A DNA stretch of 64,000 nt from Sternotherus odoratus (Eukaryota; Chordata; Testudines; Kinosternidae), in contig JAVMKO010000003.1 in assembly GCA_032164245.1 (NCBI GenBank), positions 134,166,424 through 134,230,423 of the forward strand, read 5' to 3'. The position numbers were made by a program, and so were the translations under genes. Below are positions 35,864 through 45,618 of this stretch, in pieces. How positions within the stretch are numbered: the stretch's first letter is position 1; every line of letters begins with the position of its first letter. The notes under the pieces were generated by a model that saw only the letters and a list, made by a program, of their open reading frames with translations, had not been told where the DNA came from and did not search any database.

Positions 35864-36247
35864 AAAACTTTATAGTTAGTCTTTAAGGTGCCACAGGACT
35901 TTGTTAACAGAGCTGAGTGTGTGTTTGTTGAGCTAACCAGAGCTGAGTGTGTTTGTTGAGCTATCCAATACTCACTCTGCGGGTGCAGTTGGGGAGGAAG
36001 TCCCAACCGGGGGTAGTGGACTCAGCCTCCCCCTGTACCTGCTTAGAGCGCTGTATTCAGAGCTGTATATTAATGGGCTGTTGAGAGCTGTATATTAATG
36101 GGCTGTTGAGAGCTGTCTATTAATGGGCTGTTTTAAGCTGTATATATTGGTGGTGGGGTCCTGCACTGTAAATTAAAGAGCACTGTTTGGAGCAAACAAA
36201 GGGTTTCCTGTCTGTTCCTGAGAGGGGGGAGACAGCGATCTGTCACA

Positions 36248-36430
36248 ATATATTTGATTTAAAACATCTAATATTGAGCTATTTTGATAACACAACTACT
36301 AAATTCAAATTTACTTTCTCCTCACAACATTTTTTCACATTCTATTAAAGACATATCATAGAAATCTACTTCTCATTAACGGGTCACTTAGATAGCCTGG
36401 GTCCCTGAAGGAAATCTTGTATTTCTATCC
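36248..36430. other. Short intron segment, no gene
   Basis: Unremarkable AT-rich sequence between the LTR element and the palindromic PLE insertion. Confidence 0.4.
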
Positions 36431-36444
36431 CTAAGGCTACATAG

Positions 36445-36680
36445 AATCAGAAAAGTAGGCGTGTTAGTCTGGAATAGCAGAGGTAACAGAGTCCTGTGGC
36501 ACCTTAAAGACTAACTAAAGTATTGAAGCATAAGCTTTCGTGGGCTAATACCCACTTTGTCGGATGCAAGCAGTGGAAGTGACTTCCACTGCTTGCATCC
36601 GACAAAGTGGGTATTAGCCCACGAAAGCTTATGCTTCAATACTTTAGTTAGTCTTTAAGGTGCCACAGAACTCTTTGTTA
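36445..36680. mobile_element. Palindromic PLE 3'-end insertion (inverted pair) with 14-bp target duplication
   Basis: Two PLE 3' ends in head-to-head inverted orientation. The left arm (about 36482-36580) and right arm (36582-36682) are near-perfect reverse complements centred on the G at 36581, with one mismatch and a 2-base indel near the outer ends. The insertion is flanked by CTAAGGCTACATAG at 36431-36444 and 36681-36694. The left arm extends further (36445-36481) with extra PLE tail sequence. It lies 126 bp from the exon 3 splice donor on the intron side. Confidence 0.92.
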
Positions 36681-36820
36681 CTAAGGCTACATAGTAACTC
36701 TATTATAAATTAGAAGATTTGCCATAGTTACTATTAATTCCCACTGCCATCCACGCACACACATATTTAAAATTAAATTACAGGTCATGTACTGTAAAAA
36801 TATAATAAGTTGTGTCCTAC

Positions 36821-36935
36821 CTATGGTGGTAATAACGGTGCCAGCAAAGAAGAAGGAACTTCCCAAGTCCCAGTGACTGATCTGAGATGTGTTTCTTAAA
36901 GGTATGATTCCTGCATTTATTGCTGACACCAAGTG
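36821..36935 (-). CDS. KCNK2: KCNK2 (TREK-1) exon 3: cap, pore helix 1, start of filter
   Basis: 115 bp, preceded on the minus strand by a TTTTTTAAACTTGCAG acceptor and ended by a GTAGGA donor. It encodes [18 protein letters not shown] then [19 protein letters not shown], ending ATAG with the filter glycine codon split (phase 0 in, phase 1 out). This corresponds to the second cap helix, the N119 glycosylation sequon (NTS), pore helix 1 and the TIG of the first selectivity filter of TREK-1. From memory of mammalian TREK-1, the loop has one residue fewer (NTSQ versus NTSNQ) and R before NTS where mammals have G. The pore residues are intact, so I expect a functional exon. KCNK10 (TREK-2) is the nearest alternative; exon 2 decides for KCNK2. 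Confidence 0.93.
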
Positions 36936-38159
36936 CTGCAAGTTTAAAAAAGATACTTGTCAATATTCATGAAACATAAACAATTATGTTAACACACATT
37001 GAGCAGTAGATTCACACAGATAAAGCTACTTATTAGATGTAAACAATGAAAAAGAGAAAGGCTCACTTTGGTCTGGTGGAGTTTTGCCATTGACTTTAAT
37101 GAGGCCAGGATTTAATCCTTAGAGTAAATCTCAACCATGAAGGGCCAATTTCTGCAGTCCTTGACGTCTCTGGGAATTTTATTGTGTCAGGACTCCACAG
37201 TTGGACCTCAAGGCATCAAGCGCTTGATTCAAAGCCCACTGAAGTCAATAATAAGACCCTTATTGATTTCAATGAGTTTTGGATCACCCTAACAAGATAA
37301 AACAATTAGAGTTAAAAATGTAATGCTTTCTCTGCATGCAGAAACACACATTACATGAACACTTTAAATTTTGTTTCCCAACTACTGTTCACATTGACTC
37401 CATGGAACTATCTGCAAGTAAGGCAAGCAAGATTTGGTCCATAGTTTTAAAAAACAGAGCCACATCATCCCATCAGTTGTTTAGGATTGATTCCCTCTTA
37501 TATCAGTGGGGAAATCTGTTTTAAAATGCTGGTAAAATATGTTCCAGAGTAATTTTATGTCAAATAAATTCCAGTTAATTAAGAACATTCATAGAAGATA
37601 GAAAATGTAATAATTAAATATCTTTAATTGTATGATAAGGTTATTAAATCTTCAATATAATAACCACAAATTCAGAATTAAATATTAAACAACAATTATC
37701 CATGTAAATTGACCTCTAGATTTATACTATTATAGATGTAATTCGGGTAATTACTGAAAATGTATTTCTTGAACACATCAGTTCTGTCAATGGAAATGAA
37801 TGAGGACAATTTTTGTGAATATTATGTTTTCACAAAAAATTCCCAGATCCTGCAGTGTCATCTCACTGAGATTTATCTTATCACAAAAAAGTCCCTGTGT
37901 AGCAGTTTCTAGTGCAGACACATACTAGTATTTATTTTATTTTTAAACATCAAGAAATAATGGTATTTTAAAACTTAGTAATCTGTTTTATGAAATATAA
38001 ATTAAGAGTGGATTCTGTAACATTCACTTAAAACGGAACACATTTTACAAGCCATCATTCTAATGGTAATTGATGTTTCAAAAAATAACAAAGAGGAGTA
38101 CAATATTGATGTGAATGTTTTAACTACCCCAGGCACAAGCACAGGTATTGTGAACTTAG
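36936..38159. other. KCNK2 intron 2, no element recognised
   Basis: AT-rich intron sequence directly upstream of exon 3. Two CATTGACTTTAATGAGG / TTGATTTCAATGAG-type words occur at about 37089-37105 and 37262-37276. Confidence 0.55.
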
Positions 38160-38345
38160 CTATTCCATACGTACTTATTCTGGAATAGCTTTCCAGATAG
38201 ACATTCTTCCAGTGACTTTATTCCAGAATACTACAAAGGGAAGTAATTATTCCAGACTAAAATCACTTTTATTCCAACACACACTGGGGAATTATTCTGG
38301 AATAGAAAATTAATAAAATTAGAACTATTCTAGAATAGCTATGCC
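38160..38345. mobile_element. Possible MITE with repeated TTATTCTGGAATAG words
   Basis: Self-complementary words (TTATTCTGGAATAG at about 38177 and 38292; TTTATTCCAGAATA near 38218; TATTCTAGAATAG near 38327) recur in both orientations within under 200 bp. This resembles a degenerate DNA-element remnant, but the termini and target duplication could not be fixed. Confidence 0.4.
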
Positions 38346-39250
38346 AGTCAATATCTCTCCCTATAGACAAGTCTTTAGAAGCAGCATGTTCAGCTTGCTA
38401 CTTTCAAAGGTCAGTTGCTTGAGTAGTAGTTGTTAGGAAACTCAGAACTGTAACTACATGTCTTTAAAGATTTTAATTTTGATTTGCTTTAAAAATAGCC
38501 ACAGCAGATCTCAAAGATCTGAAAGTTAAGATGCATATCAAAAAGTTTGGATGTCTATTCATAACTTAACTCTAGTCTGCTTTCCCCACTATGGTGTTTC
38601 ATTTCACAAGCACCCCTTCCTGTGACCAGCTGCATACTGATTGCTCAGACAACAGGATTAGATTTTTGTAATATGGAGCAGCAGGGATTGAAAACAGAGC
38701 TGCAGGCTTTCTGCGCCCAGCCTCAAAGTAAGGGATCTCTTCCCCCATGCTTCTGAAAGACAGGTTGTATACAGGCACAGCTCTCCTCCCCTCTCACAGC
38801 CCTGCATTGAGAAATCAGGGTGATCGCTGCTACTGCTTTGGGACAGAGCTGAGATCAGAACTCCAGTGGGTTGTTAGGCCACAGCTTATAGGAACAGGGA
38901 CTCCCAGAAACCTTAACCTCCTCTTCCCTCACCGCCCATCCCCCAAAGAGACTAGCATGTTTTAAAAGAGATGGCATACTATTATTATTAAATAGTAACA
39001 TGCAGAAAAAATAACCCCAATCATCACATTTTTAAAATAAGAAATGGAAGGCCCTTAAATGGAGATAAAGGGCAGGATTGGCCTCTTGCTTAATTCTGGT
39101 GTAAATCAGAGTTACACTAATGTAAAAATTGGTGAGAGAGGAGAATCAGATTCAATATCTGTAAATTGTATATATGCTTACTGACAGTGCTCCGAAGACA
39201 CATAAACTACTGTGACTTAATATTCTATTTATGGGGTTAGGGCATACACC
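38346..39250. other. Intron 2 sequence, no gene
   Basis: Nothing recognised; no ORF with a known domain. Confidence 0.5.
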
Positions 39251-40243
39251 TAGAATCACAGAAATGTAGGGCTGGAAGGGACCTCAAGAGATCATCTAAC
39301 CCAGCCCCCTGTGCTAATTATACCTAGACCGTCCCTGACAGATGTTTGTCTAGCCTATTATTAAAGACCTCCAATTATGGGGATTCCACGAACTCCCTTG
39401 GAAACCTACTTAAGGGTTTAACTCCCCTTAAAGTTAGAAAGTTTTTCCTAATATCTAACCTAAATCTCCCTTGCTGCAAACTAACCGTCTTATCCTACTG
39501 TTGGAGGATGTGGTGAGCAATTTTGCAGTCCTCTTTACAACCTTTTACATATCTGAAGACTGTTATCAGGCCTCCCCTCAGCCTTCTCTTCTTCAAACTA
39601 AACATGCCCAATTCTTTCAACTTATCTTCATAGGTCATGTTTTCTAAACTTTTTATTGTTTTTGTTGCTTTCCTCTGGACTTTCTCTCAAATTTGTCCAT
39701 ATCTTTCTTACAGTGTGGCCCAAACCTGGACACAGTGCTCCTCCCGAGGCCTCACCAGTACTAAGTAGAGCAGAACAATTACCTCCCCATCTTACATATG
39801 ACACTCCTATTAATACATTCCAGAATGACATTTGCCTTTTTTGCAACACCATGCTATTGACTCACATTCAATTTGTGGTCTACCATAACCCTCAGATCCT
39901 TTTCAGCTTATTGATCTCTGACCAATTCTCCAATTTATCAAGATAATTTTGAATTTTAATCCCCTCCAAAGTACTTTCAACCCCTCCCAACTTGATGTCA
40001 TTCACAATTTTTTAAGCATACTTTCTACTCCAACATCCAAGTCATTAATGAAAATAATGAACAGTACTCTGCCCCAGACAGATCCCTGTGGGGCCCCACT
40101 TGATATGTCCTCCAAGTCTGACCTGACCTGAACGATTGATAATTACTCTTTGAGTAAAGTTTTTCAACCAGTTGTGCACCCACTTTATAGTAATTTCATC
40201 TAGACCATATTTCCCTAGTTTGCTTTTGAGAACGTCATGTGGG

Positions 40244-40345
40244 GCTCTCTCTCATCAACAGAAGCTGGTCCAATAACAGATATTACCTCACCCACCTTGT
40301 CTCTCTAATATCCTGGGACCGACCATGCCTACAGCTATACTATAT
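40244..40345 (+). mobile_element. 102-bp retroelement tail inserted in CR1, with ATGTGGG duplication
   Basis: Flanked by ATGTGGG at 40237-40243 and 40346-40352. The interior has GGTCCAATAACAGATATTAC and TCTCTCTAATATCCTGGGAC. A reverse-complement fragment of the same family is at 18677-18722. Probably a 5'-truncated retroposon; the family was not identified. Confidence 0.6.
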
Positions 40346-40514
40346 ATGTGGGACTGTGTCAAACCTTACTAAAGTCAAGCTATATCATGTCTACTGCTTC
40401 CCTCATCCACTAAGCCAGTTGCCATGTCAAATAAGGAAATTAGATTGGTTTGAAATTATTTGTTCTGAACAAATCCAAGTTGACTATTACTTATCACCTT
40501 ATTATCCTCTAGAT

Positions 40515-40942
40515 CAGGGGTGGCCAACCTGTGGCTCCAGAGTCACATGCGGCTCTTCGGAAGTTAATATGCGGCTCCTTGTATAGTCACTGACTCCAGG
40601 GCTGGAGCTATAGGTGCCAACTTTCCAGTGTGCCGGTGGGTGCTCACTGCTCAACCCCTGGTTCTTCCACAGGCCCTGTCCCCACTCCTTCCTTTCCTGC
40701 CCCCTTCCCTGAGCCTGCAATGCCCTTGTGCCTCCCCGCTCCCCAGAACCTCCTATACACTCCAAAACAGCTGAAGGAGGGGGAGGGAGGTGCTGATCAG
40801 CGGAGCTACTGGTGGGCGGGAGGCACTGGGAGCAGGGGTGTGGGTGGAGCTGATGGGGAGCTGCTGGCATATTACTGTGGCTCTTTGGCAATGTACATTG
40901 GTAAATTCTGGCTCCTTCTCAGGCTCAGGTTGGCCACCCCTG
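40515..40942. mobile_element. hAT-type MITE (428 bp) inserted in CR1
   Basis: Terminal inverted repeats CAGGGGTGGCCAACCTG / CAGGTTGGCCACCCCTG (the right end read on plus). 8-bp flanks CTCTAGAT (40507-40514) and CTCTTGAT (40943-40950), with one mismatch. The GC-rich interior is non-coding; ORFs across it are chance. Confidence 0.88.
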
Positions 40943-41065
40943 CTCTTGATACTTGCAAACTGTTTAGCAATTTGTTCCAGTCTCTTTCTAGGTAGAAAAG
41001 TAGGGCTGATTGGTCTATAATTCCCCAGGTCCACCTTTTTGCACCCTTTTTTAAATAGCTATAGT

Positions 41066-42059
41066 TCAGATTGTAAATATATCAAGTTCAATGTTAGGTT
41101 GGATCTGGACAACACGGCCTTGCGTACACTAGCACATTCTACATCTGTTAACCGTAATAAGTGCACCTGGTATTGATCACTGTTTGAATTTTAGTGTAGA
41201 AAGACAAACTACTTTAAGCAACATGTCATAATGATCAGTTACACTAATTTAGTTATACAATAATAGTACAATACAAAATATTCCTTTTGCTACTGGAAAT
41301 TTTGCTGTACTACATTCAGTAAGTCTCAGACCACACTTAGAGGTGGAGCATGGTTTCACTTCAATGCAGAAAGGTTTTGATCATAAATCCCTGCACCAGG
41401 AAATGGGAACATACTCCCTAGTGTGTATGTGGTGTGGTAAAGCAGGAGATCAAAACACTTTTATGGGACTATTCATGTTTTATTGTGGTTCTTTTGTATT
41501 GCAGTAACACTGTACAAAGCAATGCACATTTTTTAAAGCGGTTTTGCCAAGACTGACCTTTCTAGTGTGATAGATGCGAAATGTTTTCTGTACTTTATAT
41601 TGTCACTGAAAGCTTTTTTCAGGCTATAGTACATCATTCTCTCTTATATATGAGGTCTGTTAATCTGTAAAATATTAGGATACATTAACACTATCAATGT
41701 CATACCTATGGTACACATCTCTTGATGTAGTGATCAACTGCAGTCTCCCTTCGGCAAAGGAGTACAATTTCAAGATGTTTAAAGGCACAAAGGGACAAGA
41801 GATACCAGTCTCCATTATGCACTTATTAAATTTTAAAACAAACAGCTTGGTGCTTTCTCCAAAGCTGCCCTTCACGCTTGGAAAGAGCTCCCCATAAACC
41901 TCTGCAAACCCCGTGATGGTCCACCTTCAAATCCCTTCTCAAAACTCTCCTTTGCTGTGATGCCTACAAAAAACGTGATTGTTTTAGGCAGTTGCTGAGC
42001 AAAGACCACTGCCTATGACCAATATTGTTTCCTTGTCCTTCCACATCTGTCTGTCTGCC
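41066..42059. other. Intron 2 sequence, no gene
   Basis: No element or exon recognised. Confidence 0.45.
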
Positions 42060-42205
42060 TCCCACTGCCGTACATAGATTGTAAGCTCTTGGGGCAGAGC
42101 CATCGTTTTGTGTTCTGTGTTTGTATGGTGCCTAGCACAATGAGGTTCTAGTCTGTGACTAAGGCTCTTCGGTGCTACAGTAATACAAATAGTAAATAAT
42201 AATAT
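42060..42205 (+). repeat. LINE-type 3' tail repeat (copy 2)
   Basis: Contains ATAGATTGTAAGCTCTTGGG and GGTGCCTAGCACAATGAGG, ending in TAATACAAATAGTAAATAAT. The same family as 7117-7225 and 44905-45040. The left boundary is uncertain and may extend towards 41900. Confidence 0.6.
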
Positions 42206-42639
42206 CTCCAGTTGATATAAATCCACATAGTTCCATAAACTGGGGATATGGTTCAAAGCATCCAATATAGTCTTTGACATCTCTTTTTTTAATGCATCTG
42301 CCCCACTAATCGCAAAGTTACCTAGAACCATGGTTCCCAAACCTTTTAATACTTAGAGATAAAATATAATATTTTTACTTACTCAGGATACCAGATTAAA
42401 TAGTTCAAGGGACTAGATTCAAGAGGTGAACTTGAGTGTAGACAGCTTTGTGACTTTTTTCAACTATATGATGTTTGCTTAACTATAAGAGCCAATCTCA
42501 TCCAGGTTTTTTTAAACTAGATTTGAAAATATAGATTTATGGCATGTTTGGACAACAGCCTAAGATTTTACCAATAAGGATGGGCCTGGTTTGAACTGCA
42601 TAGTTGCACAATGATGGTTGAATCTCTGATAGCACCAGA
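42206..42639. other. Intron sequence; possible hAT left end at about 42328
   Basis: CATGGTTCCCAAACCTTTTA at about 42330 resembles a hAT terminal repeat (CAGTGGTTCCCAAAC-type). It could be one end of the element that carried the transposase pseudogene at 42640-44190. No matching right end was found. Confidence 0.35.
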
Positions 42640-44190
42640 CATAAGTCAGTTTCCAAGTTCAAACTATTTCTCTGTTTAATTTTTACAGGAATCATTGCTA
42701 AAAATCCAGACTTACAGAAGCAGCACTTTCATAGCTTCATCACTGAGTTCTTTGTACTCTACTTTAACAAAAATCCAGAAATCCTGGCTTTCTAGATTTG
42801 AAAACTTGGTCTTCAGTGTATGATTACTTGATAATTATAAGAGTCTTTCTTAGTCAGGATACTTAACTTTGGAATGAAGTCAACAATTACCGAGAATGGG
42901 CTTAGAATCCAGTCAGCATCTGCAGATTAATTTTCAATGCCAAGAAAATATTAATCATATTAATCAAAATGGGAATACACGCCAGACAAATTAGTTAATC
43001 TTTGGTCTTTAATGCCATTTTGCCATTTTTGATTACTTTTGCTTCAGTCTTTTAAAAAGACTGATAATATCTGGAAATATCTCAGAAATATCACAATAAT
43101 TCCCTGAATTATGAAAGACAAAGTTTCTTCATGAATCCCTTGATCTTCTCTTTTATATCTGGTATATTTGTACTTCTGCCTTGAAGTATTAGGTTCAGTG
43201 TATTAAATTTGCCAAATACATCCATTAAGTAAGTCCAGAAGACCAATTACATATGTAATCTGGAAGGTCTGTTTTCCCAAGGGGGAAATTCTCATTTCAT
43301 CATGCAATTCAAAGAGGGTAGTAACACTTTCCCTTATCCCCCCTCACCAGACCACACACTGAAACAGAAGCTCTGAGCAGAACTAGTAGATGACATCTAG
43401 TCACACTACATACTAAACAATGTGTGTTCACTGCCTGGAATTTTACAAAATTAACAATTTTAATAACAATTTTAAGAACCTCATGTACTTCATGTTATAA
43501 CTTTTTTGATGCCAAAGCTTGGCATTGAATTATGCCATGTATCCAGACTGCTGCTGATGCCACTTTATTTGTGCTGCATCTCCACTGGTCTTTCCAGTCA
43601 TAGCTGCTGCCTCATCAGAGCAAAACCCCACCTACGTAGCCCAGTTGAGACTTTTCTCTGCTATGAATTTATCAAGGATCTTGAATATTTGCTCAGTGGT
43701 TATTTGAGTTGGGATTTCTTTGCAAAATAGAGGTTCTTCAACTATTGAAACAGCTGTGGCAAATCTCTCATAACACAGAAACTGAGCCATATTGGCTATG
43801 TGTGTGGATTCATCAAGGTGCAGTGCAAAATATTGACTTCTCTTTCCTTGGTCTATCAGCTTGGTCTACCCTGGGCATTTTCTGCAAGGTCATCCATCAG
43901 TGCATCGACATATGGCATTATGTGACATAGAAATGGTTTTCGGTGTCATGGCTGCTTGCTCACATATCATAATTCTATAAATCTACTATTGCTGGAAGTA
44001 GATGGGCCTTGCCTATGGTGTGTGCCGGTTTGTGCTTTGCACGGCCACAACATAAGATGCTCCTATGGCTTTGTGAGGCGCAATTGTTTCTTGAGACAGG
44101 ACTTTTTTTATTCCCAAACACCAGGGGTTCCCTCATGAACCATTTGTGGCTCCCCACAGGAGCAATGGCTGACAGCATGGGAAGCACTGA
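42640..44190 (-). pseudogene. Decayed hAT transposase (ZBED5/SCAND3-like)
   Basis: Conceptual minus-strand reading in patches. An N-terminal-side segment has ASYVVAVQ-type words near 44060. A clear catalytic-region stretch, LHLDESTHIANMAQFL, lies near 43780-43825, followed by EEPLFCKEIPTQITTEQIF and KILDKFIAEKSLNW. An in-frame TAG at 43632-43634 is followed by VGFCSDEAAAMTGKTSG. Later come VTTLFELHDEMRIF near 43300 and a C-terminal dimerisation segment, FWIFVKVEYKELSDEAMKVLL split as FWIFVKVEYKELSDE and AMKVLL, near 42722-42785. These are hallmarks of hAT transposases of the ZBED5/SCAND3/FAM200 group. Several frameshifts and stops make it a pseudogene. A dead transposon and a dead host retrocopy are both possible. 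Confidence 0.85.
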
Positions 44191-44904
44191 CCCAACATAC
44201 TAGTATAAGTTCCCATTGATTTTACTGGGGCCAGGATTTCACCCTTAATGTACAAATAGTAAGTTATTTATTGCCAGTGCCTATTTGTCTTTGATTCCAT
44301 TTTCCATTTTATTTGCCCCTCACCTGCCTTTCCCCTTGACTGCTGCCTTGCTGTAATAACAGTGAAAGCACAGTCGTTTCATTTGTCACAAGTTTGGTAT
44401 GACACTGCCATCTTTACTTACAATGTTTTTTCCTGTCAACTTTGTCCTTCATTGGTGCAGCCCTACTTATCCCGTGATGTAATTAAGTCTGCATATCTCT
44501 AGCAGTGCTGTATCACTTTTCTTTAGCCTGACAAAGTTAGAATCATGGAAATTCTGTATAATCTGTACTTTTATTGTCACTGACTCACATTTATTCTATT
44601 CAGCCTCTTGAGATGGTTTACAAGATTTTAACAGGGAGGTTCCTGGACTTAACTTTACTACTGTAAAATAAATTGTAAAATGGGACCAGCTTAGTAGACT
44701 AAATTATTTTTTGTGTGTTACCATAATTCAAATTCTGACTGAAAACTCACCTCTACTGCACTGCCTATAAACCACTCAACAATAGCTAGGCAATTGGTTT
44801 GCTGACACGTCCACTTACTGAGATAGTTAGGATTGTTTCTCTGGTTACCTTATCCTCCCTCAATGTATTTGTTTAACCACCTGTTATTGTCTCCTCAGAT
44901 GATG
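44191..44904. other. Intron 2 sequence, no gene
   Basis: Contains CCCATTGATTTTACTGGGG then CCAGGATTTCACCC at about 44213-44245, one of several dispersed copies of this word pair. Nothing else recognised. Confidence 0.45.
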
Positions 44905-45040
44905 CAGCTAGATTGTAAACTCATTGAGCCAGGGACTCTCTGATTATTATGTCTATGTGCAGTACCTAGCACAATGAGATGATTGAAGGCTTCTATGTGC
45001 TATCAAAATATAAAATAAAATAATAATAATTAATAAATAC
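44905..45040 (+). repeat. LINE-type 3' tail repeat (copy 3)
   Basis: TAGATTGTAAACTCATTGAG, then GCAGTACCTAGCACAATGAG, then an A/T-rich AATAATAATTAATAAAT tail; the same order as 42060-42205. Confidence 0.6.
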
Positions 45041-45220
45041 ATGAAGAGTATTCAGAATAGTTTGTTCATAACTTACTGTTCTTTAATTATTTTTTTCTTG
45101 GTTACATGGTGTTCTATTTCTTGGCGATAAAGAGAATTGTTGTAAAATTTTCCAAAGTGTCTAAGTGACTTAGGACCCTAACATCAATTCCAAATCAATA
45201 TAACCACCTTAAATAAAATA
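45041..45220. other. Short spacer, no gene
   Basis: Unremarkable. Confidence 0.4.
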
Positions 45221-45229
45221 AATGGAGAT

Positions 45230-45430
45230 ATACCAATCTCCTAGAACTGGAAAGACCTTGAAGGTCATCAAGTCCAGTCCCCTGCCTACACTAGCAGGAT
45301 CGAGTACTGTCCCCTGACAGATTTTTTGCCCCAGATCCCTAAATGGCCCCCTCAAGGATTGAACTCACAACCCTGGGTTTAGCAGGCCAATGCTCAAACC
45401 ACTGCGCTATCCCTCCCAAGCCCTACCTAT
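45230..45430 (-). mobile_element. tRNA-derived SINE with CR1-like 3' tail
   Basis: Minus strand: A-box TAGCGCAGTGG (45399-45409) and B-box GAGTTCAATCC (45356-45366) of a tRNA-type RNA polymerase III promoter, then a body, then a 3' tail resembling the CR1 end (plus: GGTCATCAAGTCCAGTCCCC). Flanked by AATGGAGAT at 45221-45229 and 45431-45439. This composite is the turtle Pol III SINE type, whose shared tail is thought to allow mobilisation by CR1. Confidence 0.87.
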
Positions 45431-45484
45431 AATGGAGATTCCTCTACACTGTGGTGTTGTGCACCAGGGATACAGGCAGAGGTG

Positions 45485-45610
45485 TAGGGTGACCAGACAG
45501 CAAATGTGAAAATCAGGATGGGGGGGAGGTAATAGAGCTATATAGCTATATAAGAAAAAGACCCCAAAATCGGGACTGTCCCTATAAAATTGAAACATCT
45601 GGTCACCCTA
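45485..45610. mobile_element. 126-bp hAT-type MITE
   Basis: Ends TAGGGTGACCAGA / TCTGGTCACCCTA; 8-bp flanks CAGAGGTG (45477-45484) and CAGAGGTA (45611-45618). A related truncated copy is at 46837-46903. Non-coding. Confidence 0.8.
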
Positions 45611-45618
45611 CAGAGGTA

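Larger units (their letters stand above)
33534..35906 (+). mobile_element. Penelope-like retroelement (PLE), 5'-truncated, nearly intact
   Basis: About 2.37 kb inserted in the 3' LTR. It contains one long RT plus GIY-YIG ORF (33534-35705), then about 200 bp of 3' non-coding sequence with a hammerhead-like motif (35825-35863) and the terminal words TTAGTCTTTAAGGTGCCACA. The same 3' end recurs alone at 8079-8158, 36445-36680 and in 19987-20470, so this family has been active repeatedly. The 5' end is inside the ORF. An undisturbed long frame implies a fairly recent insertion. Confidence 0.92.
32078..36247 (+). mobile_element. Non-autonomous Gypsy-type LTR retrotransposon, 3' LTR split by a PLE
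   Basis: 5' LTR 32078-32725, a short internal region 32726-33347 (622 bp), and 3' LTR 33348-36247 interrupted at 33534-35906 by a Penelope-like element. The flanks carry ATAT on both sides (32074-32077 and 36248-36251), a 4-bp target duplication. LTRs begin TGTGGCAGGG and end CTGTCACA. A tRNA-Leu-type primer binding site follows the 5' LTR and a purine tract precedes the 3' LTR. No protease, RT or integrase remains; only a gag-like remnant is visible. It would need proteins from an autonomous relative to move. Confidence 0.88.
33348..36247 (+). repeat. 3' LTR, interrupted by a PLE
   Basis: The LTR parts are 33348-33533 and 35907-36247. Compared with the 5' LTR it lacks about 40 bp around the CCAAT box: after GGCTAATTAGCCA it goes to GATACCTGGCAGCCTCC. 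It also has a different count of AGCTGTATATTAATG units (36061-36130). The PLE sits inside the AGCTGAGTGTGTGTTTG tandem array, so its target duplication cannot be told from the array itself. Confidence 0.85.
39253..41065 (-). mobile_element. CR1 LINE fragment with two younger insertions
   Basis: The CR1 3' end starts on plus at about 39253 (TAGAATCACAGAAATG, GGGCTGGAAGGGACCTC). The minus-strand RT remnant runs up to about 41065 (the plus word TTGGTCTATAATTCCCCAGG is the NYRPIS region read backwards). It is interrupted by a 102-bp retroelement tail (40244-40345) and a 428-bp hAT MITE (40515-40942). Removing both restores CR1 continuity. Many frameshifts; inactive. Confidence 0.87.

Noticed and set aside
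1..36820. KCNK2 exon 4 (after the first selectivity filter)
   Set aside because: I looked for a minus-strand segment continuing the filter (FGN-type words) and found none; intron 3 probably extends past the left edge, but a short diverged exon missed by eye cannot be ruled out.
40514..40995. ORFs of 121-125 codons at 40.5-41.0 kb
   Set aside because: They fall across a hAT MITE and its CR1 flanks; no domain.
45356..45409. tRNA-like A and B boxes
   Set aside because: This is the head of a SINE with a 9-bp target duplication and CR1-like tail, not a tRNA gene; no cloverleaf was assigned.
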